Source: Leucothrix mucor
Lineage (GTDB): Bacteria > Pseudomonadota > Gammaproteobacteria > Thiotrichales > Thiotrichaceae
NCBI GenBank assembly: GCA_015663245.1
Contig: DQSN01000097.1
Location: 1-39,870, forward strand
DNA length: 39,870 bases
Reading direction: 5' to 3'
Shown here: in pieces, positions 1-9,208 of the stretch
Layout of the letters: every line of letters begins with the position of its first letter
How positions within the stretch are numbered: position 1 is the first letter of the stretch
Position numbers and translations under genes: made by a program
Notes under the pieces: generated by a model
Told to the model about the DNA's origin: nothing
Databases searched by the model: none
What the model saw: the letters and a program-made list of their open reading frames with translations, nothing else

Positions 1-363
1 AGTGCCGAAACAGCCGAAACAGCCGAAACAGCCGAAACAGCCGAAACAGCCGAAACAGCCGAAACAGCCGAAACAGCCGAAACAGTTATTCCAAAAATAA
101 AGCCGTCCAATAAAAAAGATAATTTGGCGCGGTTATCAGGTATCGGTCCAAGTATGTTGAAGCGTTTACGGGAAGAGAAAATCGATACTTTTAAGCAGCT
201 TAGTGAAACTAATATTGAAGACTTAAAAGAAAAGTTGATTGCAAATGGCGCGCGAATTAATAATAAAGAAATTATGCTATCTTGGAACGAGCAAGCGAAA
301 TTGGCAGAAGCTGGCAATTTTGATGCTTTAGAGACATTACAAAAGAAACTAAAAAAGTCTTAA
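1..363 (+). CDS. C-terminal end of a helix-hairpin-helix protein with an Ala-Glu-Thr repeat (5' end outside window)
   Basis: The reading frame is open from the first base to the stop at 361-363, so the gene starts upstream of the window. The visible 120 residues begin with nine exact Ala-Glu-Thr triplets, then a short Lys-rich linker, then a domain starting LARLSGIGPSMLKRLREEKI that fits a helix-hairpin-helix fold (hairpin Gly-Ile-Gly followed by a helix and a 'TFKQLSE' segment). Such domains usually bind nucleic acid or act as C-terminal appendages on other proteins; the rest of the protein is needed to say more. An internal ATG would give a shorter protein, but the repeat is in frame with the domain, so I read them as one gene. 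The next gene begins 34 bases downstream on the same strand. Confidence 0.75.
   Translation, partial: SAETAETAETAETAETAETAETAETAETVIPKIKPSNKKDNLARLSGIGPSMLKRLREEKIDTFKQLSETNIEDLKEKLIANGARINNKEIMLSWNEQAKLAEAGNFDALETLQKKLKKS
4..84 (+). repeat. Nine exact copies of a 9-bp tandem repeat (GCCGAAACA)
   Basis: Nine perfect head-to-tail copies of GCCGAAACA occupy 4-84 and are read in frame as Ala-Glu-Thr. The array probably continues upstream of the window. Because the unit is a multiple of three, gain or loss of copies changes protein length without breaking the frame. Perfect identity suggests recent slippage expansion. Confidence 0.95.
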
Positions 364-397
364 TCGACGATTGTGTTCATTACCAAAGGATAAATAC

Positions 398-3300
398 ATG
401 AAAAACCCATTAAAAGTAATTGGTCTGTTTACCTATTTAATGGTTGTCTTTCTAAATGCATTTGTTGATATTGGACACAAAATAATAATTCAGAATACCA
501 TCTTTAAAACTGCTGATGGTCAAGAGCAAATCATTTTAACAGCCATTGTTAATGGGTTGATCTTGCTGCCTTTTATTATGTTGTTTACCCCATCAGGGTA
601 TATTGCAGATAAATACCCAAAAAATAGGGTTATGCGGATAAGTGCGTGGTTTGCTTTGGCTATCACCTTATTGATAACATTAAGTTATTACCAAGGTTGG
701 TTTTGGTTCGCTTTTGGTATGACCTTCTTATTAGCGCTGCAAAGTGCAATGTATTCTCCTGCAAAGTATGGTTTTATTAAAGAGTTGGTTGGCGAACGCC
801 GTTTAGCGCAAGGTAATGCGGCAGTCCAAGCAATAACGATGTTCTCTATTCTTGCTGCAACGTTCTTTTTCTCACTTTTATTTGAGTGGATGCTAAGTGG
901 TTTAACGTGGGAAAATAAAGATGAATTATTACGTTTTGTAGCGCCATTGGCTTGGGTATTAGTTGGTTTGACCTTGATAGAGTTATTTTACGCTTACCGC
1001 TTACCTGAAAAGAAGCCACTGAATCAGCGTATGCATTTTAAGTGGGATGATTATTTCAAAGGCAAGACGCAACTGCGTAACTTACGCTTAGTTTATCGTC
1101 ATCCTTATATCTGGTTATCCATACTCGGCTTAGCAACTTTTTGGGCGATTTCTCAAGTAATGCTGGCAACTTACCCTGAGTTTGCTAAATCACAGTTATT
1201 AATGACAAATACAGCAAAAGTGCAAGGTCTAATGGCGCTAGCGGGTATCGGCATTATGGTTGGCTCCTTTATCGCAGGAAGGTTGTCGCGCAATCATATC
1301 GAAACAGGTTTAATTCCTGTTGGTGCAATTGGAATCACCATTGCATTAGCTTTATTTACTTTCTTTGATTCTATTTTATTCCAAGGGGTTAACTTCCTAT
1401 TTTTGGGTGTGATGGGGGGCTTTTTTGTTGTGCCACTTAATGCACTTATTCAATATCATGCACGTGATAGCCAGCTAGGACGTGTGCTTGCATCGAATAA
1501 CCTTATTCAAAATATTATGATGCTAAGCTTCCTTATTTTGACGGTGGCTTTAGCGGTTGTGGGGGTAAGTAGCGCAAGTATTATCTGGTTCTTGGTTGTC
1601 GTTGGTATAGTTGGAACGATCTACACTATCTTGAAGATCCCCGAATCATTACTGCGTTTTATTATTAGCCGTATTTTTGCTGCACGTTACAGCATGACGG
1701 TATTAGGCTTTGAGAAATTACCCGCATCAGGCGGTGTCCTATTATTAGGTAACCACATCAGTTGGGTTGATTGGGCTTTAGTACAAATTGCTAGTCCAAG
1801 ACCACTGCATTTTGTAATAGAGCGTGGCTATTATGAGCGATGGTATTTGACGTGGTTCCTTGATCTATTTGGCGTTGTACCAATTAACAGTGGTGGTGCA
1901 GCTGCATCTTTAGAGACGATCAATGAGTTGCTAAAAAAAGGCAAGGTTGTTTGTTTATTTCCAGAAGGTGCTATCAGCCATACAGGGCAGTTAGGTGAAA
2001 TTAAACGTGGCTATGAAAAGGCAATTAAAGGAACTAATGCAAAAATAGTGCCCTTTTACCTGCATGGCTTATGGGGAAGTCGTTTCTCGCGTTCAACAGG
2101 ATTCTTTAGAGAAAGTCGTCAGTCTGGTTTTAAACGCGACATCATCGTGGCTTTTGGAGAGCCACTGTCAGGAACAACCTCTGCGGATGAACTAAAGCGT
2201 CGTATGTTCGATCTTTCGTTTAGATCTTGGCAGGATTACTCACACCGCATTCCGCCTATTCCAACACGTTGGTTACAAACTGCGAAACGTATGAGTTTTC
2301 GCATGGCGGCGACAGATGCGACAGGGCAGCCGTTGAGTAATCATAAGTTTATGACAGCAGTATTTCGTTTTTCTAAGTTGATTAAACAGAAAAGCCCCGA
2401 GCAAAATATTGGTTTGTTGATACCTGCCAGCGTTGGTGGAGCTATCACCAATATGGCAGTATTATGTTTGGGCAAGACGGTGGTAAATCTCAACTTCACT
2501 TCAAGTGCAGAGGCTATTCGTGGTGCGGTCAAAAGTGCAGATATTCAAACTGTTTACACTTCACAGAAATTTCTTAAAAAGTTAGAGCAACGTGGTATCG
2601 ATATTAAAGCGATATTACCTGATACCAAGCTGATTCATTTAGAGGATTTTCGTGCTGAGATTCCTAAAATAAAAATGCTTACAACATTATTATCAGTGAT
2701 GCTGTTGCCAACAAAAATATTACAATGGATGTATCTCACCTCTGTTGATAGAGAAGATACTGCTGCAATATTATTCTCCAGCGGCAGTGAAGGCACACCA
2801 AAAGGTATAGAGCTGAGCCATCGCAACTTAGCAACTAACGCACGCCAAGTGGCTGATATGCTTAATACGCGTGAAAATGATGTGGTGATGTCTACATTGC
2901 CAACTTTTCATGCTTTTGGGTTGCTTGCAACTACCTTTATGCCGTTAACAGAAGGTATTCCGATTGTCTGTCATCCTGACCCTACAGATGCGGTTGTCAT
3001 TGCTAAAGCCGCCGCGCGTAATGAAGCAACTTTACTCTTTGGAACCTCGACCTTTTTACGTTTATACATTATCAATAAACGGATACATCCTTTAATGCTA
3101 CAAAGTCTACGCATGGTGATTGCAGGGGCAGAGCGCTTAAATCCTGATGTACGCGAAGCCTTTAAGATGAAATTTAGTATTGATATATTAGAAGGTTATG
3201 GTGCGACAGAGACTTCTCCTGTTGCCAGTGTCAATATTCCTGATCAACTCGATACAACCTATTGGAAGACACAACAAGGTAATACACCAGGAACAGTTGG

Positions 3301-3847
3301 TATGCCACTACCTGGTACTAGTTTCCGCATTGTTGACCCCGATACGATGGAAGAGTTGGCAACAGGTGAAGATGGCTTGATTCTAATTGGTGGCCCTCAA
3401 GTTATGAAAGGCTATCTGAATGCGCCAGAAAAGACAGCAGAAGTTATTGCTGAGATGGATGGGCAACGCTGGTATAAAAGCGGCGATAAAGGGCATTTGG
3501 ATAAAAATGGATTCCTTGTCATCGTAGATCGCTACTCGCGTTTTGCTAAACTAGGTGGCGAAATGGTGAGCCTAACAGCTGTCGAAGAACTTATCCGTAG
3601 TGCAATTGCTGACCCAGAGCTAGAATTAGTGGCAGTCAATGCTCCTGATGACAAAAAAGGTGAAAAGGTTATTCTGTTAATCTCCAATGACATGACCTTA
3701 AAAGATCTTAAAAAGATATTGCTAGCGGCAGGTATTAATCCATTAATGATCCCTGCAAAAATTCTTAATGTAGAAGAAATTCCCAAGCTAGGAACAGGTA
3801 AAACTGACTTCGCTACTTCACGAAAGGTGGTATTAGCTGGGTTGTAG
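398..3847 (+). CDS. aas: MFS transporter / PlsC-type acyltransferase / acyl-ACP synthetase fusion (LplT-Aas type)
   Basis: A protein of 1149 residues combining three functions that in E. coli are split between LplT and Aas: lysophospholipid flipping across the inner membrane, re-acylation at the glycerol 2-position, and acyl-ACP synthesis. Residues 1 to about 420 are a multi-spanning major facilitator domain. Residues about 425-620 are an acyltransferase with the HX4D motif (GNHISWVDW, 451-459) and FPEG (521-524). Residues about 670 to the end are an AMP-binding synthetase with FSSGSEGTPKG at 793-803, a YGATE motif and YKSGDKG near the C-terminus. I start at 398 because AAAGGA lies seven bases before this ATG; a longer version from a TTG at 371 has no such site. 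The role is membrane phospholipid remodelling and repair by family knowledge. Confidence 0.92.
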   Translation: MKNPLKVIGLFTYLMVVFLNAFVDIGHKIIIQNTIFKTADGQEQIILTAIVNGLILLPFIMLFTPSGYIADKYPKNRVMRISAWFALAITLLITLSYYQGWFWFAFGMTFLLALQSAMYSPAKYGFIKELVGERRLAQGNAAVQAITMFSILAATFFFSLLFEWMLSGLTWENKDELLRFVAPLAWVLVGLTLIELFYAYRLPEKKPLNQRMHFKWDDYFKGKTQLRNLRLVYRHPYIWLSILGLATFWAISQVMLATYPEFAKSQLLMTNTAKVQGLMALAGIGIMVGSFIAGRLSRNHIETGLIPVGAIGITIALALFTFFDSILFQGVNFLFLGVMGGFFVVPLNALIQYHARDSQLGRVLASNNLIQNIMMLSFLILTVALAVVGVSSASIIWFLVVVGIVGTIYTILKIPESLLRFIISRIFAARYSMTVLGFEKLPASGGVLLLGNHISWVDWALVQIASPRPLHFVIERGYYERWYLTWFLDLFGVVPINSGGAAASLETINELLKKGKVVCLFPEGAISHTGQLGEIKRGYEKAIKGTNAKIVPFYLHGLWGSRFSRSTGFFRESRQSGFKRDIIVAFGEPLSGTTSADELKRRMFDLSFRSWQDYSHRIPPIPTRWLQTAKRMSFRMAATDATGQPLSNHKFMTAVFRFSKLIKQKSPEQNIGLLIPASVGGAITNMAVLCLGKTVVNLNFTSSAEAIRGAVKSADIQTVYTSQKFLKKLEQRGIDIKAILPDTKLIHLEDFRAEIPKIKMLTTLLSVMLLPTKILQWMYLTSVDREDTAAILFSSGSEGTPKGIELSHRNLATNARQVADMLNTRENDVVMSTLPTFHAFGLLATTFMPLTEGIPIVCHPDPTDAVVIAKAAARNEATLLFGTSTFLRLYIINKRIHPLMLQSLRMVIAGAERLNPDVREAFKMKFSIDILEGYGATETSPVASVNIPDQLDTTYWKTQQGNTPGTVGMPLPGTSFRIVDPDTMEELATGEDGLILIGGPQVMKGYLNAPEKTAEVIAEMDGQRWYKSGDKGHLDKNGFLVIVDRYSRFAKLGGEMVSLTAVEELIRSAIADPELELVAVNAPDDKKGEKVILLISNDMTLKDLKKILLAAGINPLMIPAKILNVEEIPKLGTGKTDFATSRKVVLAGL

Positions 3848-3908
3848 GTTCTAGTTGCTAAACGTTATTTGAGTGCTTGGGTATGGCTGGAAGTGTGTAA
3901 TAAGTACT

Positions 3909-4562
3909 TTAAAGAATTTCAATCTGTTTACCCAAAAACTTGGGTGATTTATTGATAATCTTGACATCTATCCATGCTTTCACTCGGGCAAGATATTCTC
4001 TTATCTGTAGCTTCAATTTACCCGCATGAGCTATATCTCGTGCTTCAAAAGCGATAGCTTCAATAGCATGGTTATTAGCAATAAAAAGGGCGCGTTGACA
4101 ATGTGTTCGTTGTGAAATTATCGTGACTTGTTTTACGCCAAATACCTTCTTTAGGCGTACCACCGAGTCCAATGTTCTAAAGCCTGCGTAATCCAGATAA
4201 ATATCATCAGGGTGAATTCCTTTTTGAATTAATGCCTGTTCCATATCCGTTGCCTCATCATAACCTAGACGTGAGTTATCGCCACTGGCAACTATCTTCT
4301 CAATTTTCTTTGCATGATATAGCTGTGCAGCTGCATTAATACGAGTGGTAAAATATAAATTATCTCGACCGTTAAATGTTTTTGCGGTCCCTAATAATAA
4401 GGCAACCCGACTGTGTGGGATTTTATCAGTTTGCGTATATATCTTATGGTTGTAGTGATTACTGATATGGTGATTGATAAAGTAAGAAGTAGAGCCTATT
4501 ACTAAGCCTAAACCAATGACTGAAATGAATATTTTATGTTTTGTTATCACTGTTTTGAGCAT
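3909..4562 (-). CDS. sanA: SanA-like envelope protein (DUF218 / YdcF superfamily)
   Basis: 217 residues with one N-terminal membrane segment (about 10-30) and a DUF218 domain. Recognisable family sequence includes ALLLGTAK, TTRINAAAQLYHA, VASGDNSR, YLDYAGFRTLDSVVR and VTIISQRTHCQRAL. E. coli SanA (239 residues) is similar in length and is linked to vancomycin sensitivity and envelope barrier function at high temperature; its biochemical activity is not settled. The gene is convergent with the acyltransferase fusion (61 bases between stops). No clear Shine-Dalgarno sequence precedes the ATG. Family assignment is fairly sure; the exact orthology is inference. Confidence 0.8.
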   Translation of the reverse strand: MLKTVITKHKIFISVIGLGLVIGSTSYFINHHISNHYNHKIYTQTDKIPHSRVALLLGTAKTFNGRDNLYFTTRINAAAQLYHAKKIEKIVASGDNSRLGYDEATDMEQALIQKGIHPDDIYLDYAGFRTLDSVVRLKKVFGVKQVTIISQRTHCQRALFIANNHAIEAIAFEARDIAHAGKLKLQIREYLARVKAWIDVKIINKSPKFLGKQIEIL

Positions 4563-4654
4563 ATCGTTCTAAGAGTTAAGGAAGCTTTAAAGAGATGAAG
4601 GCTGATGAAGTAACTGTTTTATTGGTTCAGACCCATCATTTTAAGCACAACTGA

Positions 4655-4677
4655 AACCCTTGGTAGGGGTAAGGGTT
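4655..4677. other. Small hairpin downstream of the glycosidase-like gene
   Basis: AACCCTT at 4655-4661 and AAGGGTT at 4671-4677 form a seven-pair stem with a nine-base loop. It lies 50-70 bases beyond the stop of the minus-strand gene ending at 4727 and upstream of sanA. There is no T-run on either side, so I do not call it an intrinsic terminator; it may be an mRNA 3' end structure or chance. Confidence 0.35.
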
Positions 4678-4726
4678 CCAGTTTGGCTAGAATGATTTTC
4701 TTATAAACAAAGCAATAAAAATCATC

Positions 4727-6346
4727 TTAGAAAAAACGTTTTAAAGCTCTATATTTGGGTGCTTTATTATCAGGCTGATTGATATGCTCTTTGATTCCCC
4801 AGCTACCATAAAACTGGTAGGTGCGTGGCGATGAGAACACGGTAAACAGTTGGTTGCCTGTAATTCGCCCCCAATTTTGTAGGAATTCAATATACATTTT
4901 TTCCATAGGATGAGCTCGGTTAGCGCCGATCAAAAATGGATTAGGATAATCGCGTGTTGAGCGTGTACCAGCCGCTACCAAATGCTGTCCACCTTCGTAG
5001 GCAATCAATTTTACTTTGTACTTTCTAACTACCTTCATTTGTTTCTCTAGCATTTTATAAACATTATCCAGAGAGTAGGGGTTTTTAGGGTCTTTTAGTA
5101 AGCTAAATACATCAGGTACAGATTTTATGCCTTTTAAATTACGTTGATGAACGTAAAAATAAGGTGCTATCGCAAAAGCATCCACACGCTGGTAGGCATT
5201 CATATACTTTAATAGTAGTTCTGTCATTTTAGGGCTGGCAGAGAAGCCGCCTAAAACACGGGTAATACGTTGAGAACCACCATAAACTTGCTCCCATATC
5301 CGCATGATTTCTAAGCTGCGTTTCACATAAAACTTGTGACCTGCCTGTGCTCTATTGGTATCGAGGCGTTGTTTTACTCCCATTGTTTTTGTGTAATGTG
5401 CTTGGGTAAAGGCGTTATTCCATGTCTCATTGGTATATTCAATATAGGGCTTTAAATGAGGACGCAGATGCTTTTTTACATACAAGGCATATTGACGCAC
5501 TAAATTATTGTCAGCAGCATGGGGGATATTAAACCAAGGGTTTGAATTGAGCTTGTTTGCCAATTTAACCATCACTTCTAAAGGTGCTCCGCGAAGACCT
5601 TCTTTGCCTGCCCATGTCGCCTGAGACATACGAGGCATACGGTTCCATGAAGTAATCGGGTTACGTGTAATTCCCGACATGTTCATAAAACGTATAACGC
5701 GAAAGTTACGCATAAAGTTTAAATAATCAGGATTAAAGAGAATTTGATCGTGGTATTTCTCAAAGGATTGATAATTTCCACCACAAGCGCGCTCATTAGC
5801 AACACGTCTGTAAGGGTTATTAGCACAGATGCCACCAGGAGGAAGTAGGCGTATATTGCGCAAATAATTTTTTGGATTGCTTTTAATAATGCTTAGCGTC
5901 ACTTTAAAAAATTTATCAGCACCAGAGCGTATGCTAACAATTTCTTTGCCAGGTGACTTACTTACAAGCTTGGCATCATCACCGTATTTGAGCGTTCCTT
6001 CACCATCATACAGAACAGTGTAATTGCCATCAGGAATTGTACCCGCAGGTAGCCAATGAATTAAATTTGTACCTGCTACGCCACCATTGAGGCTTCGAGG
6101 CCATCCATCTCTATCGTAAGCAATATTTCCTCTAGTGAGCTGTCGTGATTCTTGGAAGGGTAGGGCTTGTTTAAAGAGATTGATAAAAGGCACGCTGGAA
6201 TCAACCTGCATTACCTCATTAGTATTCATGCCTAATAACGGCTTGCCACCTGCGTAAAGCTGAGAGCTGGCAAATAAGGCGAAAAATAGAGTTATTGAAA
6301 GCGTGCTAGAGCGCGCAATAAGGTGTTTGAGAAAAGTAGATTTCAT
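4727..6346 (-). CDS. Secreted glycoside-hydrolase-like protein (TIM-barrel type)
   Basis: 539 residues with an N-terminal signal peptide (basic start, hydrophobic stretch, cleavage likely after SSQLYA, residue 32). The middle and C-terminal parts resemble clan-A-like glycosidase barrels: PYIEYTNETWN places a Glu at 307 in the usual Asn-Glu acid/base context, and LIAYEGGQH places a second Glu at 451 where a nucleophile would sit. The N-terminal third (PDGNYTVLYDGEGTLKYG) looks like a beta-sandwich carbohydrate-binding part. Substrate is not predictable; a role on cellulose-like or matrix polysaccharide is a guess. I choose the ATG at 6346 because it begins the signal peptide; an in-frame ATG at 6457 would add 37 residues and falls inside a palindromic element. 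The gene stands alone, 391 bases from der. Confidence 0.7.
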   Translation of the reverse strand: MKSTFLKHLIARSSTLSITLFFALFASSQLYAGGKPLLGMNTNEVMQVDSSVPFINLFKQALPFQESRQLTRGNIAYDRDGWPRSLNGGVAGTNLIHWLPAGTIPDGNYTVLYDGEGTLKYGDDAKLVSKSPGKEIVSIRSGADKFFKVTLSIIKSNPKNYLRNIRLLPPGGICANNPYRRVANERACGGNYQSFEKYHDQILFNPDYLNFMRNFRVIRFMNMSGITRNPITSWNRMPRMSQATWAGKEGLRGAPLEVMVKLANKLNSNPWFNIPHAADNNLVRQYALYVKKHLRPHLKPYIEYTNETWNNAFTQAHYTKTMGVKQRLDTNRAQAGHKFYVKRSLEIMRIWEQVYGGSQRITRVLGGFSASPKMTELLLKYMNAYQRVDAFAIAPYFYVHQRNLKGIKSVPDVFSLLKDPKNPYSLDNVYKMLEKQMKVVRKYKVKLIAYEGGQHLVAAGTRSTRDYPNPFLIGANRAHPMEKMYIEFLQNWGRITGNQLFTVFSSPRTYQFYGSWGIKEHINQPDNKAPKYRALKRFF

Positions 6347-6380
6347 TCGTCTCTCGGAGGTTGTTTGAAAAATTAGGGAA

Positions 6381-6597
6381 GTAGGTACTTGGGAGCGTGC
6401 ACGAAACAACTTCCCAATCTCTAACTTACATTTTTGTTCCAGCTTGAATGACCTCATTCGTTGCGTAGAGAGACTGTGAGCCTGCTACGCTTCTAGGTTT
6501 ATTAGACCATTACAAGCTATGAATTCATTCAGTCTGAAACAAAAATTATGCGTTAGAGCTTCGGGAAATTATTCCGCGCACGTTCCTTGGTGGCTAC
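6381..6597. repeat. Large imperfect palindromic element (MITE-like), about 217 bp
   Basis: The left arm read on the minus strand and the right arm read on the plus strand align over roughly 80 bases. Shared blocks, seen on the plus strand from the left end and on the minus strand from the right end, include GTAG, GGA-CGTGC-CG, TCCC, CTCTAAC, TTTTTGTT, CAG, GAATGA and CAT in the same order. The centre (about 6460-6520) is less symmetrical. No reading frame inside looks real. It occupies most of the space between the glycosidase-like gene (start 6346) and der (stop 6739), so the former's promoter must lie in it or beyond it. Boundaries are approximate. Confidence 0.65.
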
Positions 6598-6600
6598 ACT

Positions 6601-6670
6601 GTATCCTTCGATTTTTCTCGTGGAGGCGGCTTATTTCAAGCTAAGCCTCCTGAGCTGAGTCGAAGGGTAC
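6601..6670. repeat. REP-like hairpin of the CCTTCGA...CTCAGG type
   Basis: Arms starting GTATCCTTCGA (left) and ending TCGAAGGGTAC (right) pair imperfectly, and inner blocks GGAGGCGGCTTA and TAAGCCTCC close a short loop around 6634-6640. Motifs of the form ACCCTTCGACTCAGCTCAGG are common dispersed palindromes in proteobacterial intergenic DNA. It lies just past the stop of minus-strand der (6739) and could help end or stabilise that transcript. The rest of 6671-6738 shows nothing else. Confidence 0.6.
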
Positions 6671-6738
6671 AATGCATAATCACCCATAATAAAGATCACA
6701 AACAATAGAGTTTAGTTCAAAACTAATTGATTTACCTG

Positions 6739-8163
6739 CTACTTTTTCTTGCTACTCTTGAGTGATGACTTATGTGGGTTCTTACGTTTTTGACGGTATT
6801 CTTGTGATTTAGAGATACGCGCGCGTTTCTTTGGCACTTCAAAAGGATTATCACCCGTTTTAAATTCTATCCGCACCTGTGTGCCTTTGAGTTTTAAAAC
6901 TTCACGGAAATAATTCATTAAGTAGCGTTTGTAACTATTTGCAATACGCTTGGTTTGGTTGCCATGAATGATGATAGTAAAGGGGTTGCTGCCGCCTTGA
7001 TGTGCATAACGGAGTTTTATACGATGTCCACTACTAATTGGTAGCTGATGCGTTTGCACAGCAGTTTGTAGTATTTTTGTCATGCGTGATGTTGAAACTT
7101 TAATCATCGCAGACTCATAAGCCTCATGCACAGACTTAAACAGATGACCTACGCCCGTACCATGCAGTGCTGAGATAAAGTGCTGATCAGCAAAATCAAG
7201 GAAGGGCAACTTAACGTCGAGTTTTACTTTAATTTGATCGCGCGCATAGGTGTCAAGACCATCCCATTTATTAATTGCTAAGACTAAAGAGCGACCTGCA
7301 TCAATAATTAAACCGAGTAAATGAGCATCTTGCTCTGTAATACTTTCATGGGCATCTAGCAGCATAATCACCACATGCGCTTTTTCGATAGCATCTAGCG
7401 TTTTGATAATGCTAAATTTTTCTATTGCTTCATTTACTTTACTACGGCGACGAACGCCTGCGGTATCAATGAGAGTGTACTTTTGTCCTTCGCGCTCAAA
7501 AGGTACAAAAATGCTGTCGCGTGTAGTACCAGGCTTATCAAACGCGATGACACGCTCTTCACCCATAAGGCGATTAATAAGTGTTGATTTTCCTACATTT
7601 GGACGACCAATAAAGGCAATACGGATGGTATCACCATAAGCTTCATCAAACTCTTCCTCATCTTCATCGTCATCAGGATAATCGTCTAATAAGGCGTTGA
7701 TCATCTTAGCTACGCCACGCCCTTGTACCGCGGCAATGGGAAAAATATTAGCAAATCCTAGTGCGTAAAAATCAGCACAGGCTTGTTCAGGATCAACGGA
7801 ATCTATTTTATTGACGAGCAAATAAACTTTTTTACCTTCACGACGCAAGCGATCAGAAACTAGATGATCTGCTGCTGTTAATCCTTCGCGACCATCAACC
7901 AAGAATAACACTACATCCGACTCATCAACTGCCATCCATGTCTGCGCCGCCATGTACTCGTCAATGCCAACATCGTCACCGCTTAAACCACCTGTATCAA
8001 TGACTAGATAATCACGCTCGCCCACAATCCCTGTACCATATTTACGGTCACGCGTTAAGCCAGGGAAGTCCGCAACTAAGGCGTCGCGGGATCGTGTTAG
8101 ACGATTAAATAGTGTCGATTTGCCCACATTCGGGCGACCAACTAAAGCAAATACAGGTTTCAT
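6739..8163 (-). CDS. der: Ribosome-associated GTPase Der (EngA)
   Basis: 474 residues with the diagnostic tandem GTPase domains: first P-loop GRPNVGKST at 9-17, DTGG at 56-59 and NKID at 118-121; an acidic linker (DDDEDEEEFDE, about 164-174); second P-loop GRPNVGKST at 186-194, DTAG and NKWD; then the C-terminal KH-like domain and a very basic tail ending in KSSLKSSKKK. Der acts in 50S ribosomal subunit maturation and is usually essential. Length is typical of gammaproteobacteria. The gene is transcribed away from the transglycosylase-like gene 111 bases upstream. Confidence 0.97.
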   Translation of the reverse strand: MKPVFALVGRPNVGKSTLFNRLTRSRDALVADFPGLTRDRKYGTGIVGERDYLVIDTGGLSGDDVGIDEYMAAQTWMAVDESDVVLFLVDGREGLTAADHLVSDRLRREGKKVYLLVNKIDSVDPEQACADFYALGFANIFPIAAVQGRGVAKMINALLDDYPDDDEDEEEFDEAYGDTIRIAFIGRPNVGKSTLINRLMGEERVIAFDKPGTTRDSIFVPFEREGQKYTLIDTAGVRRRSKVNEAIEKFSIIKTLDAIEKAHVVIMLLDAHESITEQDAHLLGLIIDAGRSLVLAINKWDGLDTYARDQIKVKLDVKLPFLDFADQHFISALHGTGVGHLFKSVHEAYESAMIKVSTSRMTKILQTAVQTHQLPISSGHRIKLRYAHQGGSNPFTIIIHGNQTKRIANSYKRYLMNYFREVLKLKGTQVRIEFKTGDNPFEVPKKRARISKSQEYRQKRKNPHKSSLKSSKKK

Positions 8164-8274
8164 AGGGGTGATCTTGATTGGGAGTTAATTTATTCTGAGC
8201 ACGGAAAGGGTGGGAGGATAACAAATTTAAAGGTGGGCTTGGGAATAATATTTAGGAGTGTATTCACTAATCCT

Positions 8275-9048
8275 TTATTTTTTGACAAGCAATAATGCAA
8301 TATTCCAAAGATTAGGAATATATTCAACGGCAACCCGCATAGATTTGTCTTCTTTATTTACTTTACTCTGCGCTGCTAAATATTGATAAAACAATGAAAA
8401 TGAAAGGTTTTCTTCTTTAGTATCCATAGCAATTAGCATACGTTTCACATTGCCAGCGCCCCAATTAAAAGCTACCAAGGTAAACATCCAAGCATCTGCT
8501 TCTTCAAAATTTGCGACATGGCGAAAGTAGAAATAATAACGGTGTAGGTGAATAAGTGCCGCTTCGGTACTTAAATTTTTATTACTGCGAATTCTTTTAA
8601 GGCTAGATTTTTTGAGCTTTTCTGAGGACTCAGGGAGCTGGCGGATTTCTTTAACGATCTCGGGGATCATTTGCCAATATCCATAGTCGTGATCGGGGTT
8701 GCCAACTTTTGCTCGCCATCCTGATTCTAAATAAGCGATAAGAAATACAAAAGGGGGCATGTCTTTCCTTGTTTGTTTTTTAAGGTAAGGAATACAACGC
8801 CTATGAGCTTTGAGGTATCGGTTGGTCGTTTTTCCGCTAGACCATTGAATATTATTTTCGACTAGCTGGGTTATTTTATTGAATGTCTCCAAACCTTCGT
8901 CATACAAGCTAGCCTCAATAATAGTTTGTAAGCTGTCATGTTGTTGATGGGAAAAACTAGTTGATTTTTGCTTTGTATACGCAGGGCTGGTATTTAAAAA
9001 TAAGCAGCATCCCAGTAATATTTGGAAAGAAAGAAGAGTTTTTGTCAT
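8275..9048 (-). CDS. Lytic-transglycosylase-like (SLT domain) exported protein
   Basis: 257 residues. The N-terminus (MTKTLLSFQILLGCCLFLN) is a signal peptide; the Cys-Cys pair could also serve as a lipobox but the context is poor. The segment PPFVFLIAYLESGW contains the Glu (108) expected to be catalytic in soluble lytic transglycosylases, followed by a DYGYWQMIPEIV segment in place of the usual 'GlyLeuMetGlnIlePro' and a distal AFNWGAGNVKRM like the family's Ala-Tyr-Asn-Xaa-Gly. It would cleave peptidoglycan glycan strands in the periplasm. The GYWQM variant and lack of extra domains make this a divergent member, and activity is inference. Confidence 0.75.
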   Translation of the reverse strand: MTKTLLSFQILLGCCLFLNTSPAYTKQKSTSFSHQQHDSLQTIIEASLYDEGLETFNKITQLVENNIQWSSGKTTNRYLKAHRRCIPYLKKQTRKDMPPFVFLIAYLESGWRAKVGNPDHDYGYWQMIPEIVKEIRQLPESSEKLKKSSLKRIRSNKNLSTEAALIHLHRYYFYFRHVANFEEADAWMFTLVAFNWGAGNVKRMLIAMDTKEENLSFSLFYQYLAAQSKVNKEDKSMRVAVEYIPNLWNIALLLVKK

Positions 9049-9208
9049 TCCAATAGAATACGGTGTTTACATGAGGCTTTCTAGGTAGTTAGTTGAAATG
9101 TATATAAATAGCACATGATAAGTGTAGTTTGGGAGGGCTGGTGTAAATACTCTTAGAATATAGCTTGCTTCTATTTTCTGAGGTTTGATTATGAGATAGG
9201 GGTAGTGC

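Noticed and set aside
1-84. CRISPR array or replication iterons at the window start
   Set aside because: The 9-bp units are directly adjacent without spacers and are read in frame as Ala-Glu-Thr within a coding region.
6347-6457. N-terminal extension of the glycosidase-like protein from the ATG at 6457
   Set aside because: The extra 37 residues are charged, precede a perfect signal peptide and are translated from a palindromic repeat arm.
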